Assembly: GCA_003117195.1 (NCBI GenBank)
Contig: BDSI01000107.1
Span: forward strand, 283,926 to 347,925
Length of the DNA: 64,000 nucleotides
Origin: Eudorina sp. 2006-703-Eu-15
Taxonomy: Eukaryota; Chlorophyta; Chlorophyceae; Chlamydomonadales; Volvocaceae
Reading direction: 5' to 3'
The position numbers and the translations under genes are program-made. Every line of letters starts with the position of its first letter. Position 1 is the stretch's first letter. Of the stretch, positions 52,801 to 63,550 are shown in pieces. The notes beneath the pieces were generated by a model. The model saw only the letters and a program-made list of their open reading frames with translations, was not told the origin of the DNA and did not search any database.

Positions 52801-54961
52801 GCCCTCATTGAAGCGGACCCCGAACCCGCCGGGTCGGGGCCCGGGTCCGGGTCCGGGTCCGAGGTGCAGCCACCGCAAGCGCAACAGCCGCAGGAAGCGG
52901 CGAGCCAGGCGGGGGCAGAGGGGCCAGGGGGGCAGCAACCCTGCGGTGGCAGCAGCGGCAGCGGCGGCGGCTACCAGTTTGGTTTCGTACACGTCAAGGC
53001 GGTGGACGACACGGGGCACGACCGGATGGTGCAGAACAAGGTGCGGGGGCCCGGGGGGGTGGCCGGGGGGGGGGTGGCCGGGGCCGCCCCGTTATCATCC
53101 TCCTCGGGGGCTCGGGCAGGCTGGAGCCCATGGGGGGGGCGGTGAAACGGGGCGGCCCGGGACACGGCCGCGCTGTTGTGAGCGGCGCCCTCCCGTCGCC
53201 TCCCCTCGTCCCCGCGCACCGCACTCTCTCCCCTCCCGGCCCCCCTGGTACAGTCGAGTCTGTATCGGATATTCGCTCTGGCAGCAAGGCAGTGTAAATA
53301 TGCCTACGAATGTCCTGTACTCCCCTCCTCCCCCCGCTCGCACATATCTCAGGTCCGGTTCCTGGAGGTTGTGGACCGCATGGTGGGCCAGGTGCTGCGG
53401 CGGCTGTGGGAGGCGGAGGAGGCGGGTCGGGGGCGCTACCTGGTGGCCGTGTCGGGGGACCACTCCACGCCGGTGCTGTTCGGGGACCACTCCAATGAGC
53501 CGGTGCCGTTCGCCCTGGCCCGGGTGCGATTCGCCGTGGAGGTGGGTGGGGGTGGGGGGGGCGGGGAGGGTGGGGGAGGTGAGGGCGGCGGAAGGAGGTG
53601 AGGGGAGTGGTTGGCAATGGATGTCTGGGTTTTTGCATGGGTTTGGGGTTGGGCGGGGTGGGTTTTGAGGGCTTTCGCTGTCTTGATTGACGCAAGCGGC
53701 TTTGTGGGGATTTGCCCTCTCTCGGCCGTCAGCGGGGAGTTACGTTGCCAAGGGGATACGGACGCGGGCTGTCCGCACAGCGATGGAGCTGTTCGCACAG
53801 CGATGGGGCTGTCCGCACAGCGATGGGGCTGTCCGCACAGCGATGGGGCTGTCCAGGCGGCCACAGGGCCACAGGGCGGGGTTATGGCCGCCTCCCCAGC
53901 GGCCTTACGCACCTTCTGACGGCCCCCCACCCCCACGCGGTTCGCCGCGCCCCCGCCCCCACCCTCCCCTCAGGCCCTGGGCGGCGCCTCCTACATGAAG
54001 ACCGTCCCGCTGGGCCCTATCCCGCTGCCGGACATGAAGAGCCCGCCCTCGTCCGCGGAGCTGTGCAAGCAGGTGCGGCGGTCGAGGGAGGGAGGGGGAG
54101 AGGGAGGCAGCGGGGGAAGCCCCGGATCAAAGGGATCGAGACTTGGAGAGTGGAGAGGGCGAGGAAGGGTCAGCGCCCTGCTGGTCGCGTCCGTACACCC
54201 ACACGTCACACGGCATCCCGTGGGCCCTACGTCAACGTGTGCTCACGTGGTGGCTGGGGTCGCCGTCCCTGGGGCCGGGACCGCCACCGGGGTGGCGCGC
54301 GGTTCTTGGGGCGGTGCCGTAAAGGTCATTCACGAGGTCATTCTCGAAGGGCCGTACCGTTGGGAGCCGTGCAGCAGGGTCTGGGATGTCGGTCGGGTAC
54401 AGCGGGCGGCAGGTGGCGGCCGTCGCGGCAGCCATGCGGCCTGGGGGCCCACAGCGCCACGGTGGCCTCCGGAGGCGTCGGGGCTCAGCCTTGCATCGCC
54501 CTCACCACCTGCTGCTACGGTGTACACAAGAGGCCCTCCCCCCGCCGCCTTGCCCTGTCTCGTAACCCTAGTAACTAATGATGCAACCTATTAACACCCC
54601 CTATCCTCGCTCCTAATTTCGCTCTGGCAGCAGCGCAGTATATGTATGTTTGCCAATTTCCTATACCCACCCCCCCATCCTCCTGCTCGCTGCGGCGCCT
54701 ACCCCACCTCACCCCCCCCCTCGGGCTCCACAGGCCGTCTTCAAGGACGCCCGGCGCAAGGCGGCCTGGGCGGGCCGGCCGTGGGTGCCCGACCTGCCCG
54801 CGGAGCTGTTCGGGCCCTGGCCGGAGCCCTGGCCGCAGGCGGTGCGGGGCGACCCGGTGCGCGCGTACGACGAGGTGTCGGTGGCGCGCGGCGCCCTGGG
54901 GCGCTTCCCCGGCTCGCAGGTCATGGGGCTGGTGAAGCAGCTGGCGGGCGTGGGCGCCTAG
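49850..54961 (+). CDS. 2,3-bisphosphoglycerate-independent phosphoglycerate mutase, ApgM type (546 aa, 9 exons)
   Basis: Exons are 49850-49973, 50166-50262, 51021-51199, 51536-51708, 52194-52407, 52703-53040, 53353-53541, 53974-54072 and 54734-54961; 1641 nt with all phases closed. The enzyme interconverts 3- and 2-phosphoglycerate in glycolysis and belongs to the alkaline-phosphatase superfamily. Motifs are RVLYLLVDGIGD (metal Asp near residue 13), the nucleophile Ser60 in CGSDTAHMSIFGYDP, HYRGRGAFE (about 75-83), GDIAFKCNFATLD, IIPPs-like VAPTKIIAG, GMSFDIDALDAPGATGSYDS and the metal-binding AVSGDHSTPVLFGDHS (about 408-422). Archaeal relatives are near 400 aa; here a Gly/Ser/Pro/Gln linker at about 300-352 in exon 6 and long termini add length. 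No clear transit peptide is visible, so a cytosolic enzyme is likely. Four introns carry the same short repeat. Confidence 0.93.
51709..51845 (+). repeat. G-rich tract at the start of phosphoglycerate mutase intron 4
   Basis: Directly after the GTGGGGCGG donor there are about 20 GGGGCGGG-type units grading into GGAGGCGGGGGGT units. The transcribed RNA would carry many runs of three to five G, enough for G-quadruplexes next to the 5' splice site. Confidence 0.9.
52120..52168 (+). repeat. Intron-resident ~50-bp repeat, intron 4
   Basis: CTGCTGGCAGCAGCGCAGTT followed by GTCTACCAATGTCCTATACC. It ends about 25 bp before the exon-5 acceptor. Confidence 0.85.
52490..52544 (-). repeat. Intron-resident ~50-bp repeat, intron 5 (inverted)
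   Basis: On the minus strand it reads CTCTGGTAGCAGCGCAGT, then an AT-rich part, then CTACCAACCTCCTATACCCC. It is the only inverted copy. Confidence 0.8.
53273..53330 (+). repeat. Intron-resident ~50-bp repeat, intron 6
   Basis: TCGCTCTGGCAGCAAGGCAG, then TAAATATG, then CCTACGAATGTCCTGTACTC. It ends about 20 bp before the exon-7 acceptor. Confidence 0.85.
53768..53852 (+). repeat. 20-bp tandem repeat in intron 7
   Basis: Four copies of GCTGTCCGCACAGCGATGGG with single substitutions. Confidence 0.9.
54619..54670 (+). repeat. Intron-resident ~50-bp repeat, intron 8
   Basis: TCGCTCTGGCAGCAGCGCAG, then TATATGTATG, then TTTGCCAATTTCCTATACCC. It lies about 60 bp before the last acceptor. Confidence 0.85.
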
Positions 54962-56770
54962 GCGGCCATCAGCGGGGCGGGCGTCGTTGGGAGGGGAGGG
55001 AGGGGCGCGACGGCAGGACGCATGCGGAGATGGGCGTTTCACGGGCCGGACACCGGGAATTCAGGATCGTGAGTTGTAGGGTACGGTTTGTGATGGAGGT
55101 AATGGTGTCAGTACTATTGGTGTTGCGGCAGATGATAAGGGTTATTCCAGGCTGTCCGGCACAGGGGGTCGAACGAAAGTGCGGAAATCGCTCGCTGCCG
55201 ATGCACGAAGCAGTGAAGCGCAGGACGCAGGTTTGGCGTACATCCCCATCAGGCAAGCCGCGGCATCATGCAGTGGAACTTCGTGTCCGCCGTGCTATGC
55301 AATACACCATACCACGGCAGCATGATACTAGACAGTTTCCGTCCGCCCAATACGACCCATGTTATCCAGGATACACGCCCTCCACAACCCACCAGGTTGG
55401 TACTGTAGGGTATTGTGTACAGCCGGCACCATTGCTTTCTGGGATCTACGCGAGCACCAAAACCAGCCACGACACTTGCGGTCACCGACGTGCCCACCAC
55501 CTCTCCACGCCACTAACGCTGTTGATACAAACATTACAGGGTGGACCCGGAGTCCTGATAGGCAACCCAACGGGCCCAGATAGCTGCGTGGGCGTCTCAT
55601 CTCATCAACCACTTCCAAGGACTGCGCACCCATCCTCCATCACCCGGAGGGGGGGTATCATGCAGCCATACCGGCCAACACACCAGGTTACCAGTGCGCC
55701 AGGATCGCCCTCCTAGAAACCGCACCACAGCCGCCGAGATACTTAGCGGGCGGGGGCCGAGGTTCGAACCGCGGACCTATTGCAAATCTAGAGCATTCCG
55801 CTCACAGCAAAACGTCAAACGCGCTGTTCGACGGTTGCAAATGGGGCGCACTCCGAGAACACGGCCTCCCCTCGAGCGACGGTGTCACACCACCAACAAA
55901 CAGAACCAAGGAATAACAGCGGTGCTGCATAGTGCTCGGAAAACAACACTGCGACTCGCCCCGCAGAGATCAGGCTCGTCAAACGCCCTCTGCCTTCCTT
56001 CCGTACCGCCGCGCGCTCAGTGCGTCACATTGCCTCAACGCTGCATGATACAGTCGGAAACAGATGTGGCCCGTTCCGTCATTATTCGGTCCGTCAGTAA
56101 CTGCCTGCGGACCTTCCGCAGATGTCGTGGCTGCACGGTGGGCGACAGCGGCACCGGCCATGCTGCCAGTGCTTATGATGCAACAAGTCTGGATGCCTTG
56201 TTTTGTCCAAGAAATGTCATGCGCCATTGGTGTCAATGAAGAAACACACAAAGACAGGGGCTCGCCACGCACGCACACTTTGGAACCAGCGCCATTTCTC
56301 CCGATAGCGCATGATGACACGCAATACCCCCTCGCCCCATGAAACAACATAGCAGCAATAGGCTTCAACTCAAGGGACGACAACAGCCACACTACCGCAT
56401 TACAATCTATTACACACCGGACGCCTGTCGAGCAAGCAGTCCTGCAAATTCAGACATTCTGGTGTGACTTCGTTTCGATGCTCGCGTATGCCCCACCCCA
56501 TCACCACCTGCGGCATCGACCTTCCGCATCAGGATGCAAGCAATCGCATGTTTTCATGTCGAATCATACCATGCTAAAAACGAGCGGTGCCAACGGCCGA
56601 TGGTTGACCGGAAGCTTCGGGAAGAATTGTCATCGAGATAAATCCATTCTTCTGGCTTGGGCGATTAAGTTTGGTAAGGTCACATCCGATGGCTGGCAGA
56701 TCCAAGCAGAGGCAAGCCAACGGAACCAGGGCGCGACGTGTCTCGCCGAATCCGCCATCAGCTCTTTCGA
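54962..56770. other. Intergenic region between tail-to-tail genes, with dispersed repeats
   Basis: This is the 3' flank of the phosphoglycerate mutase gene and of the EF-hand gene. It contains one copy of the dispersed repeat at 55555-55777. ATTACAATCTATTACA at about 56398-56414 supplies TGTAA-type polyadenylation signals for the minus-strand EF-hand gene. No exon chain was found. Confidence 0.6.
55555..55777 (+). repeat. Dispersed repeat, plus-strand copy
   Basis: It shares several blocks with the inverted copy at 57200-57405: CCAGATAGCT, CTCATCTCATCAACC, AAGGACTGCGCACCCATCCT, ATACCGGCCAACACACCAGG and CGCCAGGAT. Its right end carries CCGAGGTTCGAACC, a B-box-like core also present at 2098, so it may be a tRNA-derived SINE-like element. 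Confidence 0.8.
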
Positions 56771-58706
56771 TCACATGTACGACACTTTCATCAGCTCGAT
56801 GAACTCCTGGAACGAAATGGTCCCGTTCGTGTTCTGCGCATATACCCATATGTGCAGAGCGGGCGACACAGGCACGTAGCCGTCAGGACAACTGTAACGC
56901 CGACCTCACTCCACAGCAAGAGCCGAGATTCAAACCTCCTTCTGGTTGTTACAAGCCGAAGACCAGGTGCTAGTGCTGATGCACAGTCGCGAAACTACCA
57001 GGCCGTAGCGAGAGACGGGGGATGCAGTCCTTGGTGCTGTGAGCCCACCCCCAAGCTGCCGCACCTTATCAGTGTTTCTGAACAATTCGGCCACCTCTGA
57101 CTCCTCGTAACCGAAAGCGGCGGCGGCCGCCACCAGCTCCTGCGAAATGGTGTACACGAGCTGTAGAGTTCAGTACTACGGTGCTTCCATGACGTGGAAG
57201 CCGTCTTTGTTCCCGGTTCCCTCCCCGCCAGGTATTTCGGCGGGTCTGGCGCGGTTTCCAGGAGAGGCAATCCTGGCGCGCTGGTAACCTGGTGTGTTGG
57301 CCGGTATGGCTGCACCCGCTGGGGGGTGATGGAGGATGGGTGCGCAGTCCTTGGTAGGGGTTGATGAGATGAGGCGCCTACGAGCTATCTGGGACACCCG
57401 GTTGGGACACGGGTTCACCTTGTAACGATTACATATCACAAAAATGACATATGCTGACAGTGACCGCGTGCGCTTGCCATGAAGAACCCAGGCAGGTGCA
57501 TCAGCCTCCCGTCTCTACCGACCTGGATCTCGATGACGCCATTGTGGTTCGAGTCGTACCGATCGAACATCTTGGCGATCTCCTTGAGCTGCTGCATCGT
57601 GGGCTCAAAGGTGGGGCCTTCGGGTTCCGGAGCGGCTTTCTTGACCCAGGACAGCATCACTTGGAACTCCCGGTCGTTAGCAAGCGGGTAGATGCGGCGC
57701 AGGTACTCGTTGAACGTCAACACGCAGTTCTTGTTGATGTCAACTGTCTATGGCGCATGGCGCAAACCACGGGACAGGTTGGACGCAATGTGCAAGAGTT
57801 GAAGACCCCAACCGACAAACCACTAGTAAAACCGCAAGCCTGGCCGTCAGTCAATTGCTTGCCGTGTGTACCAAGTTCAAGTGCGGTTTCGTTTCTGCAG
57901 TATGTGGTTTTTGCAGTATGCGGTCAGTGTGTGGTGCGGAGGCTGCAGCTGTCACCGATGACCCGCGGGGTCCACTGTAACATAATTAACAATCGAGTCT
58001 TCGAGCGCTTTCGCCTGACACGGCTCAAACAAGTATAGATCGTCGCATACTAAGTTCACAGTGGACCCAGTGTCTAAACGCAACGCCTCAGGCGGCGCCC
58101 TGTCGCTCTCATGACATCGGTCGTACCCGGAAGGCTGACAACGCCTGATGATATAGTGGGCTGTCCTGATCAACCGCCCGCATGAGCTCGCGTATGGTGA
58201 CGCGCCCGTTGTTATCCTGCAATAGACGTCCCAAGTGCTGTCAGCAATCGTAAAAGCCCGTCCGCTCAACGAGATGTTCCCCAACCCAACATTGAACTGT
58301 ATAAATAAAGGTATACGTGTAGCTGTTTGATCAAGGAATCTGTTGGCACTGCGGACTGTGGGGAACTGTGAAAGACGATGGCCCCAGGGGACACAAAAGC
58401 AAATCGAAAATCAATCAGCTTGTACATATCCACGTACCAAGTCATGTGCATCGAATAATTGTTTCAGCTTCAAAACGTCAGAGCGGCTGCGAGCAACAAG
58501 CCGTTCGTCAGCGCTCCGTCTTGCCGTTGAAAGGATGACAACCATGACATGCACATACCTATACTTTGAGCCTTCACCAAGCCGCTTCTTGGGCGCACCA
58601 GACTGCGGACAGACATTCAAAGAGTACATCACAGGACTATTCTGTATTGTTGCTGTTTGTCGGTTCTGCACGTAATCGTAAATGCAGTTCTCACCGCCGC
58701 TGCCAT
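56771..58706 (-). CDS. Four-EF-hand calcium-binding protein (185 aa, 7 exons)
   Basis: Exons in transcription order are 58706-58695, 58602-58559, 58486-58438, 58216-58127, 57747-57523, 57139-57065 and 56833-56771; 558 nt, phases close. The 12-nt first exon encodes MAAA. Four loops are seen: DLDNNGRVTIRE, DINKNCVLTFNE, DSNHNGVIEIQE and DKNTNGTISFQE. The second has Cys where Gly is usual at position 6, so it may bind calcium poorly. Loops 1, 3 and 4 are each split by an intron. The protein ends EFIELMKVSYM. It is a calmodulin-like sensor of unknown partner; no signal peptide, myristoylation motif or extra domain is evident. Length is greater than calmodulin (149 aa) because of a basic N-terminus (SGAPKKRLGEG) and a linker before loop 3 (KKAAPEPEGPTFEPT). 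The intron 57140-57522 holds the dispersed repeat. Confidence 0.9.
57200..57405 (-). repeat. Dispersed repeat, inverted copy inside an EF-hand gene intron
   Basis: It is the reverse-complement counterpart of 55555-55777 with substitutions and small indels. It occupies most of the intron 57140-57522 and stays clear of both splice sites. The B-box-like core is degenerate in this copy. Confidence 0.8.
57748..58126 (-). other. EF-hand gene intron 4 containing an open DTGST-like stretch
   Basis: In-frame sequence between about 58110 and 57952 on the minus strand reads PPEALRLDTGSTVNLVCDD, then DLYLFEPCQAKAL and a stop. DTGST resembles a retropepsin active site, so this may be a remnant of an inserted retroelement, but the stretch is short and there is no further support. 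Confidence 0.25.
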
Positions 58707-59132
58707 CTTACAGTGCACTCCAGATTAGAAACACGATGCACTTTATGTGGAATATGGAACACGAGCCCCAAGTATGAGCTCCCTGTCCGTTAAGTCGTCC
58801 AAAGTTGTATAATCGGGCGCATATAATATGGGAGGGGATGCGGACGAAGGAAGTCAATTTGTACGTTTGCACGACAATTTCCGTTCTGGGTTGTCACTGA
58901 GTAACGTCAGAACTTCTGCACCGTGTGCGAATCCGTCGTGGCAGAACAAGACTTTAATTCAGTTATACTTGACACAGACAAACGTCCTCAAGCAGCTTCG
59001 GCTTTCTGGCGGCCCAGCATACAGTCGACTGTTACTGCTTGGTTGTGTTGACAACCCCAACCCCCTCGCTGATAGAAACAACACATCGCATGTTAAAAGC
59101 CCCCTGCGGCCTGCGCCGGGGCTCGCGCCAGT
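58707..59132. promoter_or_regulatory. Divergent intergenic promoter region
   Basis: 426 bp separate the EF-hand start (minus) from the LisH-WD40 start (plus). The centre (about 58800-58850) is AT-rich with TTGTATAATCGGGCGCATAT. A shared promoter is inferred from the head-to-head arrangement; no specific box was identified. Confidence 0.4.
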
Positions 59133-62100
59133 ATGAGCTCATTCTCCTTGACAAGTGATGTCGTCAACTATCTTATATACCGATATCTACAAGAAGCTGG
59201 TGGGCAGACATATGTAACACATCGGTGCTGGACCCAGACGATCACATCGTCAATGACTGCGTTGTCGTGCAGGTTTCACCCACTCCGCCTTCACCTTTGC
59301 CAGCGAGAGCCAAGTGACCCGCACGAACATCGACCCCAACAATGTCCCTCCTGGCTCTCTGGTCACGTTTATACAGAAGGGGCTACAATACCTTGAAATA
59401 GAAGCAAATTTGGACGCGCAGGTATCAGGGGGGTGGTTTCCCGGGGTTCTTGCCTGCCCCTGCGCGGCCGGTGCTGTGAGCGGATGCCATTCGCCGTTCC
59501 CCCTTATCAGGATGGGGAAGTGGACGGAGACTACAAGCTGCTGACTCCGGAGGAGCTGCTGTCGAATGACGTGGATCAGTTGCGGGCACTCGTGGCGGAG
59601 CGGAAGGAGGAGGACAGCCGACCGAAGGGCCCCCCGCCCGAAAAGCCGAGGCCCATCGCCGAAAAAGATCGACCCAAAGAGAAGGAGAAGCCAGCAGACA
59701 AGCCAGAGAAAGCAGAAAAGGTGGAGAAAGCGCAGGTTGCAGCGCTGCAGGCACCTCCGGCCGTAGCAATGCAGACTGCGGCGTACGTGGCACCTTCCAC
59801 GGTCGCCGCGGCAGCGGCGGCCGCTGCGGCGGCAGCAGCTGCCGCCGCCGCAGCAGCACAAGCGGCGCCGGCACCCGCCGCCGCCGCCGCGGCCCCAGCA
59901 TTAGCAGCCCCGCAAGCCGTGGCGCAATCGCAGCCGGCGCCGGCTGTGGCGCCTTCAGAGGCAAAGCCGGCACCTCCAGCACCCACGCCCGCACCCGCGC
60001 AGCCCCCCGCGCCCCCACCAGCACCAACACCCGCACCTCCAGCACCCACACCCGCACCGGCTCCCGCAGCGGCAGCACCGCCGGCGGCCCCGGCTGTCTC
60101 TGCCAAGGTGGACCCGCAGCCGTCCTCGGGTCCCATGCCGATGGAGGAGGACGCCCCTCCGGCCATGAGCTCGCCCTCCAACATAGAGGTCCCGGCCAGC
60201 TCTGTGGTCACCCTCAACGGCCACGACTCGGAGGTGTACATCTGCGCCTGGAGCCCCGTGGAGCCGCTGCTGGCGTCCGGGTAGGCGGGGGCGGGGGGCA
60301 CCAGACCGGGGGAAAGGGAAGGGAACACGGCGTGTTTGGGCCGGAAAATACGCGCGGGGGGGGAGTCAAAGGGCACGGTGGACTGACGGCCGTGCTGGTG
60401 GACGGCGAGTGGCGCCACACGTCAAGGGCACCACCGCAAAGGCACCGCCGCCGTGTGAAGGAAGGGGAACACGGTGTGTCGAGGGCGGTGGGAGGTGTGG
60501 CGGCTGGGGAGCACGGGTCTCGCGCCGTGCGATGGGCGCATGTTCGTGTTACTTTGCGTTGAGCGTTGGTGATGCAAGGACCGGGGCCATGGGTGTCTTG
60601 CTTTCAGCTCTTCACCAAAGGTTCATCATCGTGGACATCATTGAGCAGGAGGCCCCGGGGGGCCCTGGGGGACTCGGTGAACTCACCCGTGCTCGGGATC
60701 CACCTGCCCCCGACGGGCGAACCCACCCGGAGGTCCTTTTGTGTAGCTCCACAGAGTGGCTCCCGATGGCGATTACATGGGCCGCCGCCAAGGGGGGTGG
60801 CCCTCTCCTCCTCGCGGCACGTTGCTGCAGTGCTGCACCCTCCGTCGAGGCGCACTCGCGGACTCGGATCCCGCTGGGACCCGTGTGTGCGGCCGGGGGT
60901 TGAACGGGCCAGTCTATCTCCCCGTCATCCGCTGACGCCAGACTCCCACATGTGGATCACGGGGCTCCTCGCCGTGAGGGCGAGGAACCACACGGCGCCA
61001 CCCCCCAATCGCCGTCCGTCCGGGATCGTTCCCGGCTTGCCCTTCCACTGATCCCACTCGCACCCGCGTCACCCGACTGCCGCCTCCTCCCTCAGGTCCG
61101 GTGACTCGACGGCACGGATATGGAACCTGTCCCCCACGGCGGGGTCCGCCTACACTCAGTCGGTGGTGCTGCACCACGAGGCCAAGGAGGACAAGCAGAA
61201 CGGCAAGGACGTCACCACCCTGGACTGGAACGCGGACGGGTCGCTGCTGGCGACGGGGTCGTACGACGGCCAGGCGCGGATCTGGTCCAAAGACGGTGGG
61301 TGGCAGCAGCCGCAGCGCGCGGGGTCGATGCGGATGTGGGCGCCACAGGGGACGCGGCGGGGGCGGAGGGAGGTGTACCGTAGTGCATGGGTGGGCAGGG
61401 CGGCCAAGGCTTTGTCCGCTGGGGCTGTTTGGTCAGGGTGTGGTGCACATAGATGTGCACGGGGTCCCCATGACCCACACCGCCGTGTATTTCGGGGAGC
61501 GTCGCTGCGCACCGCAACGGCACATGGCAGGGGGCTGCAGGTTGGACCCTCCGCACAGCACCTAGACGGGCGCCGCGTCAGGAGCCCCTAGGACCGGCCG
61601 CGGAACTGTCAGATCCCCGTCCCACGAATTGTGGCCCGCATGGTTCAGGACAGCCGGCCCTGGTGGGCCCTTCCCCGTGTGCTCCCCGCTGAGCCACCAC
61701 CACCTCGCACACGAGTCGTGTGCGAGGTGAAGCAGTTGTCCAGCCGTCGGGCTCCCCAGCCTCGGGTCACGCCGCTCTGTCCCTGGAGCGGACATGCCCG
61801 TAGCAACAGGGGGGTGGGTCCACGCACGGCGCGCCACCTATCCATGTACATGTATGTGTACATGTTCTGTACCCTCACTGCCCGCGCACGCTACTTGCGC
61901 TGTTGACGATGCTACGCGCCCCCCGCCCCGGTCCCTCCGCGTCCCGCTTGTTCCTCTGCCCGCCCCGCCTCCAGGGAAGCTGCGCCAGACCCTGGACAAG
62001 CACCAGGGCCCCATCTTTGCGCTCAAGTGGAACAAGCGGGGCGACCTGCTGCTCAGCGGCAGTGTGGACAGGACCGCCATCGTGTGGGATGCCAAGTCGG

Positions 62101-63550
62101 GGGAGGCCAAGCAGGTCTTCAACATGCACCACGGTGAGCCACCTGGACACGTCGCCTCGCGGCTGAGCTACCCTGAGCCGCTCCTCACCTCGCCCCTTCC
62201 CCGCACCCATAGATTGGGTCTGGGTGGTGGTGCGGTGGCGCACAGTGCCCGACCCGACTCGGTATGGCGCATGCGCCTGTCCACGTGCCGCCTGCCTTGC
62301 CCCTCTCCCCGCAGCCCCCACGCTGGATGTGGACTGGCGCAACAGCAACTCGTTCGCCACCTGCTCCACCGACAAGCTCATCCACGTGTGCCGCCTGGGG
62401 GACTCCCGGGCCTTCCGCACCTTCGCGGGCCACGAGGACGAGGTCAACGCCATCAAGTGGGACCCCAGCGGCCGCCTGCTGGCCTCCTGCTCCGACGACA
62501 AGACCGCCAAGGTGCGCGGACGCGGGGGCCCTCGCCGGGGTCTAGCCTGGGTTGGGTTGGGTCGGGCGTGTGTAACGCGCTTCGGAGAGCGGTTCCGCGA
62601 AAAGGTCTCCGGAGCGGGGCGATGACCCGATGGTGACTTCATCTCGCAGTGCGGTCGAGTAGCGTGGATTGGCATCCCCCACCACGGGGGAAGAGATGGG
62701 GCCGGTGAACGAGAACACCACGATGGCCATCGGCGCAGGTTGAAACCCGGAGATGAGCTGTGTGGGGCCCATTGCGGGTGTGCAGGGCATAGCCACTCAC
62801 GCCACGGACCGCCCAGCGCATTGCGCTGTCCCGGCCAACATCTGTAGCAATCTTTCGCAACTGATGGGGATGCGGGGGGCCTGCGCGCCGCAACGCGTGG
62901 GTCGCATTTCAGTTCACCCAACCGCGCGACTGCTGTCTGCGCCCCTTACTCCTTACCCCTACCCGTCCTCCCCTTACCCCTACCCCTTCTTCCTTGCCCG
63001 CCCACGCCCCTTTTGTCTATTGAGACAGCGAAATCGCGAAAATCCACCGAATCCACCGGGCAGTAGGTGTCCTCCGGGGGGTCGAACCGCCGTTGAAGTG
63101 TGCCCCTCCCCGCCCCTCGCCGCCCCGCAGGTGTGGTCCCTCAACAGCGACCGGCCCGTGCAGGACTTCCGCGACCACGACCGCGAGATCTACACCATCC
63201 GCTGGAGCCCCACCGGCCAGGGCTCCGCCAACCCCAACATGCCGCTGCTGCTCGCCTCCGCCTCGTTCGACACCACCGTGCGGCTGTGGGACATCGAGGC
63301 GGGCCGCTGCGTCACCTGCCTGCCCCGCCACGTGGAACCCGTCTACAGCGTCGCCTTCTCGCCCAGCGGCAAGCTGGTGGCCACCGGCTCCTTCGACAAG
63401 TACGTCTACATATGGAGCGTGGAGGGCGAGTTGGTGCGGTCGTTCAAGGGCGACGCGGGGATCTACGAGGTGTGCTGGAACAAGGAGGGCACCCGGGTGG
63501 CGGCGTGCTTCGCCAACCGCACCATCTGTGTCATCGACATGAACATGTGA
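59133..63550 (+). CDS. LisH and WD40 repeat protein, TBL1/TBLR1/HOS15 family (653 aa, 7 exons)
   Basis: Exons are 59133-59199, 59273-59421, 59511-60280, 61096-61295, 61975-62133, 62315-62511 and 63131-63550; 1962 nt with all phases closed. The N-terminus [20 protein letters not shown] is a LisH dimerisation motif, followed by the family's F-box-like region ([35 protein letters not shown]). A charged then Ala/Pro-rich linker spans about residues 95-290, including a poly-Ala run. WD40 repeats start near residue 302 ([18 protein letters not shown]) and continue with [57 protein letters not shown] and a final [12 protein letters not shown] to ICVIDMNM. Relatives act as co-repressor scaffolds that bring histone deacetylase to chromatin in animals (NCoR/SMRT) and plants (HOS15), so a nuclear role is expected. 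Relatives are about 510-610 aa; the extra length is the linker. Confidence 0.93.

Noticed and set aside
57952..58284. 110-aa frame with DTGST as an expressed protease
   Set aside because: It overlaps exon 4 of the EF-hand gene in another frame and is mostly intronic; only a short retroelement remnant is conceivable.
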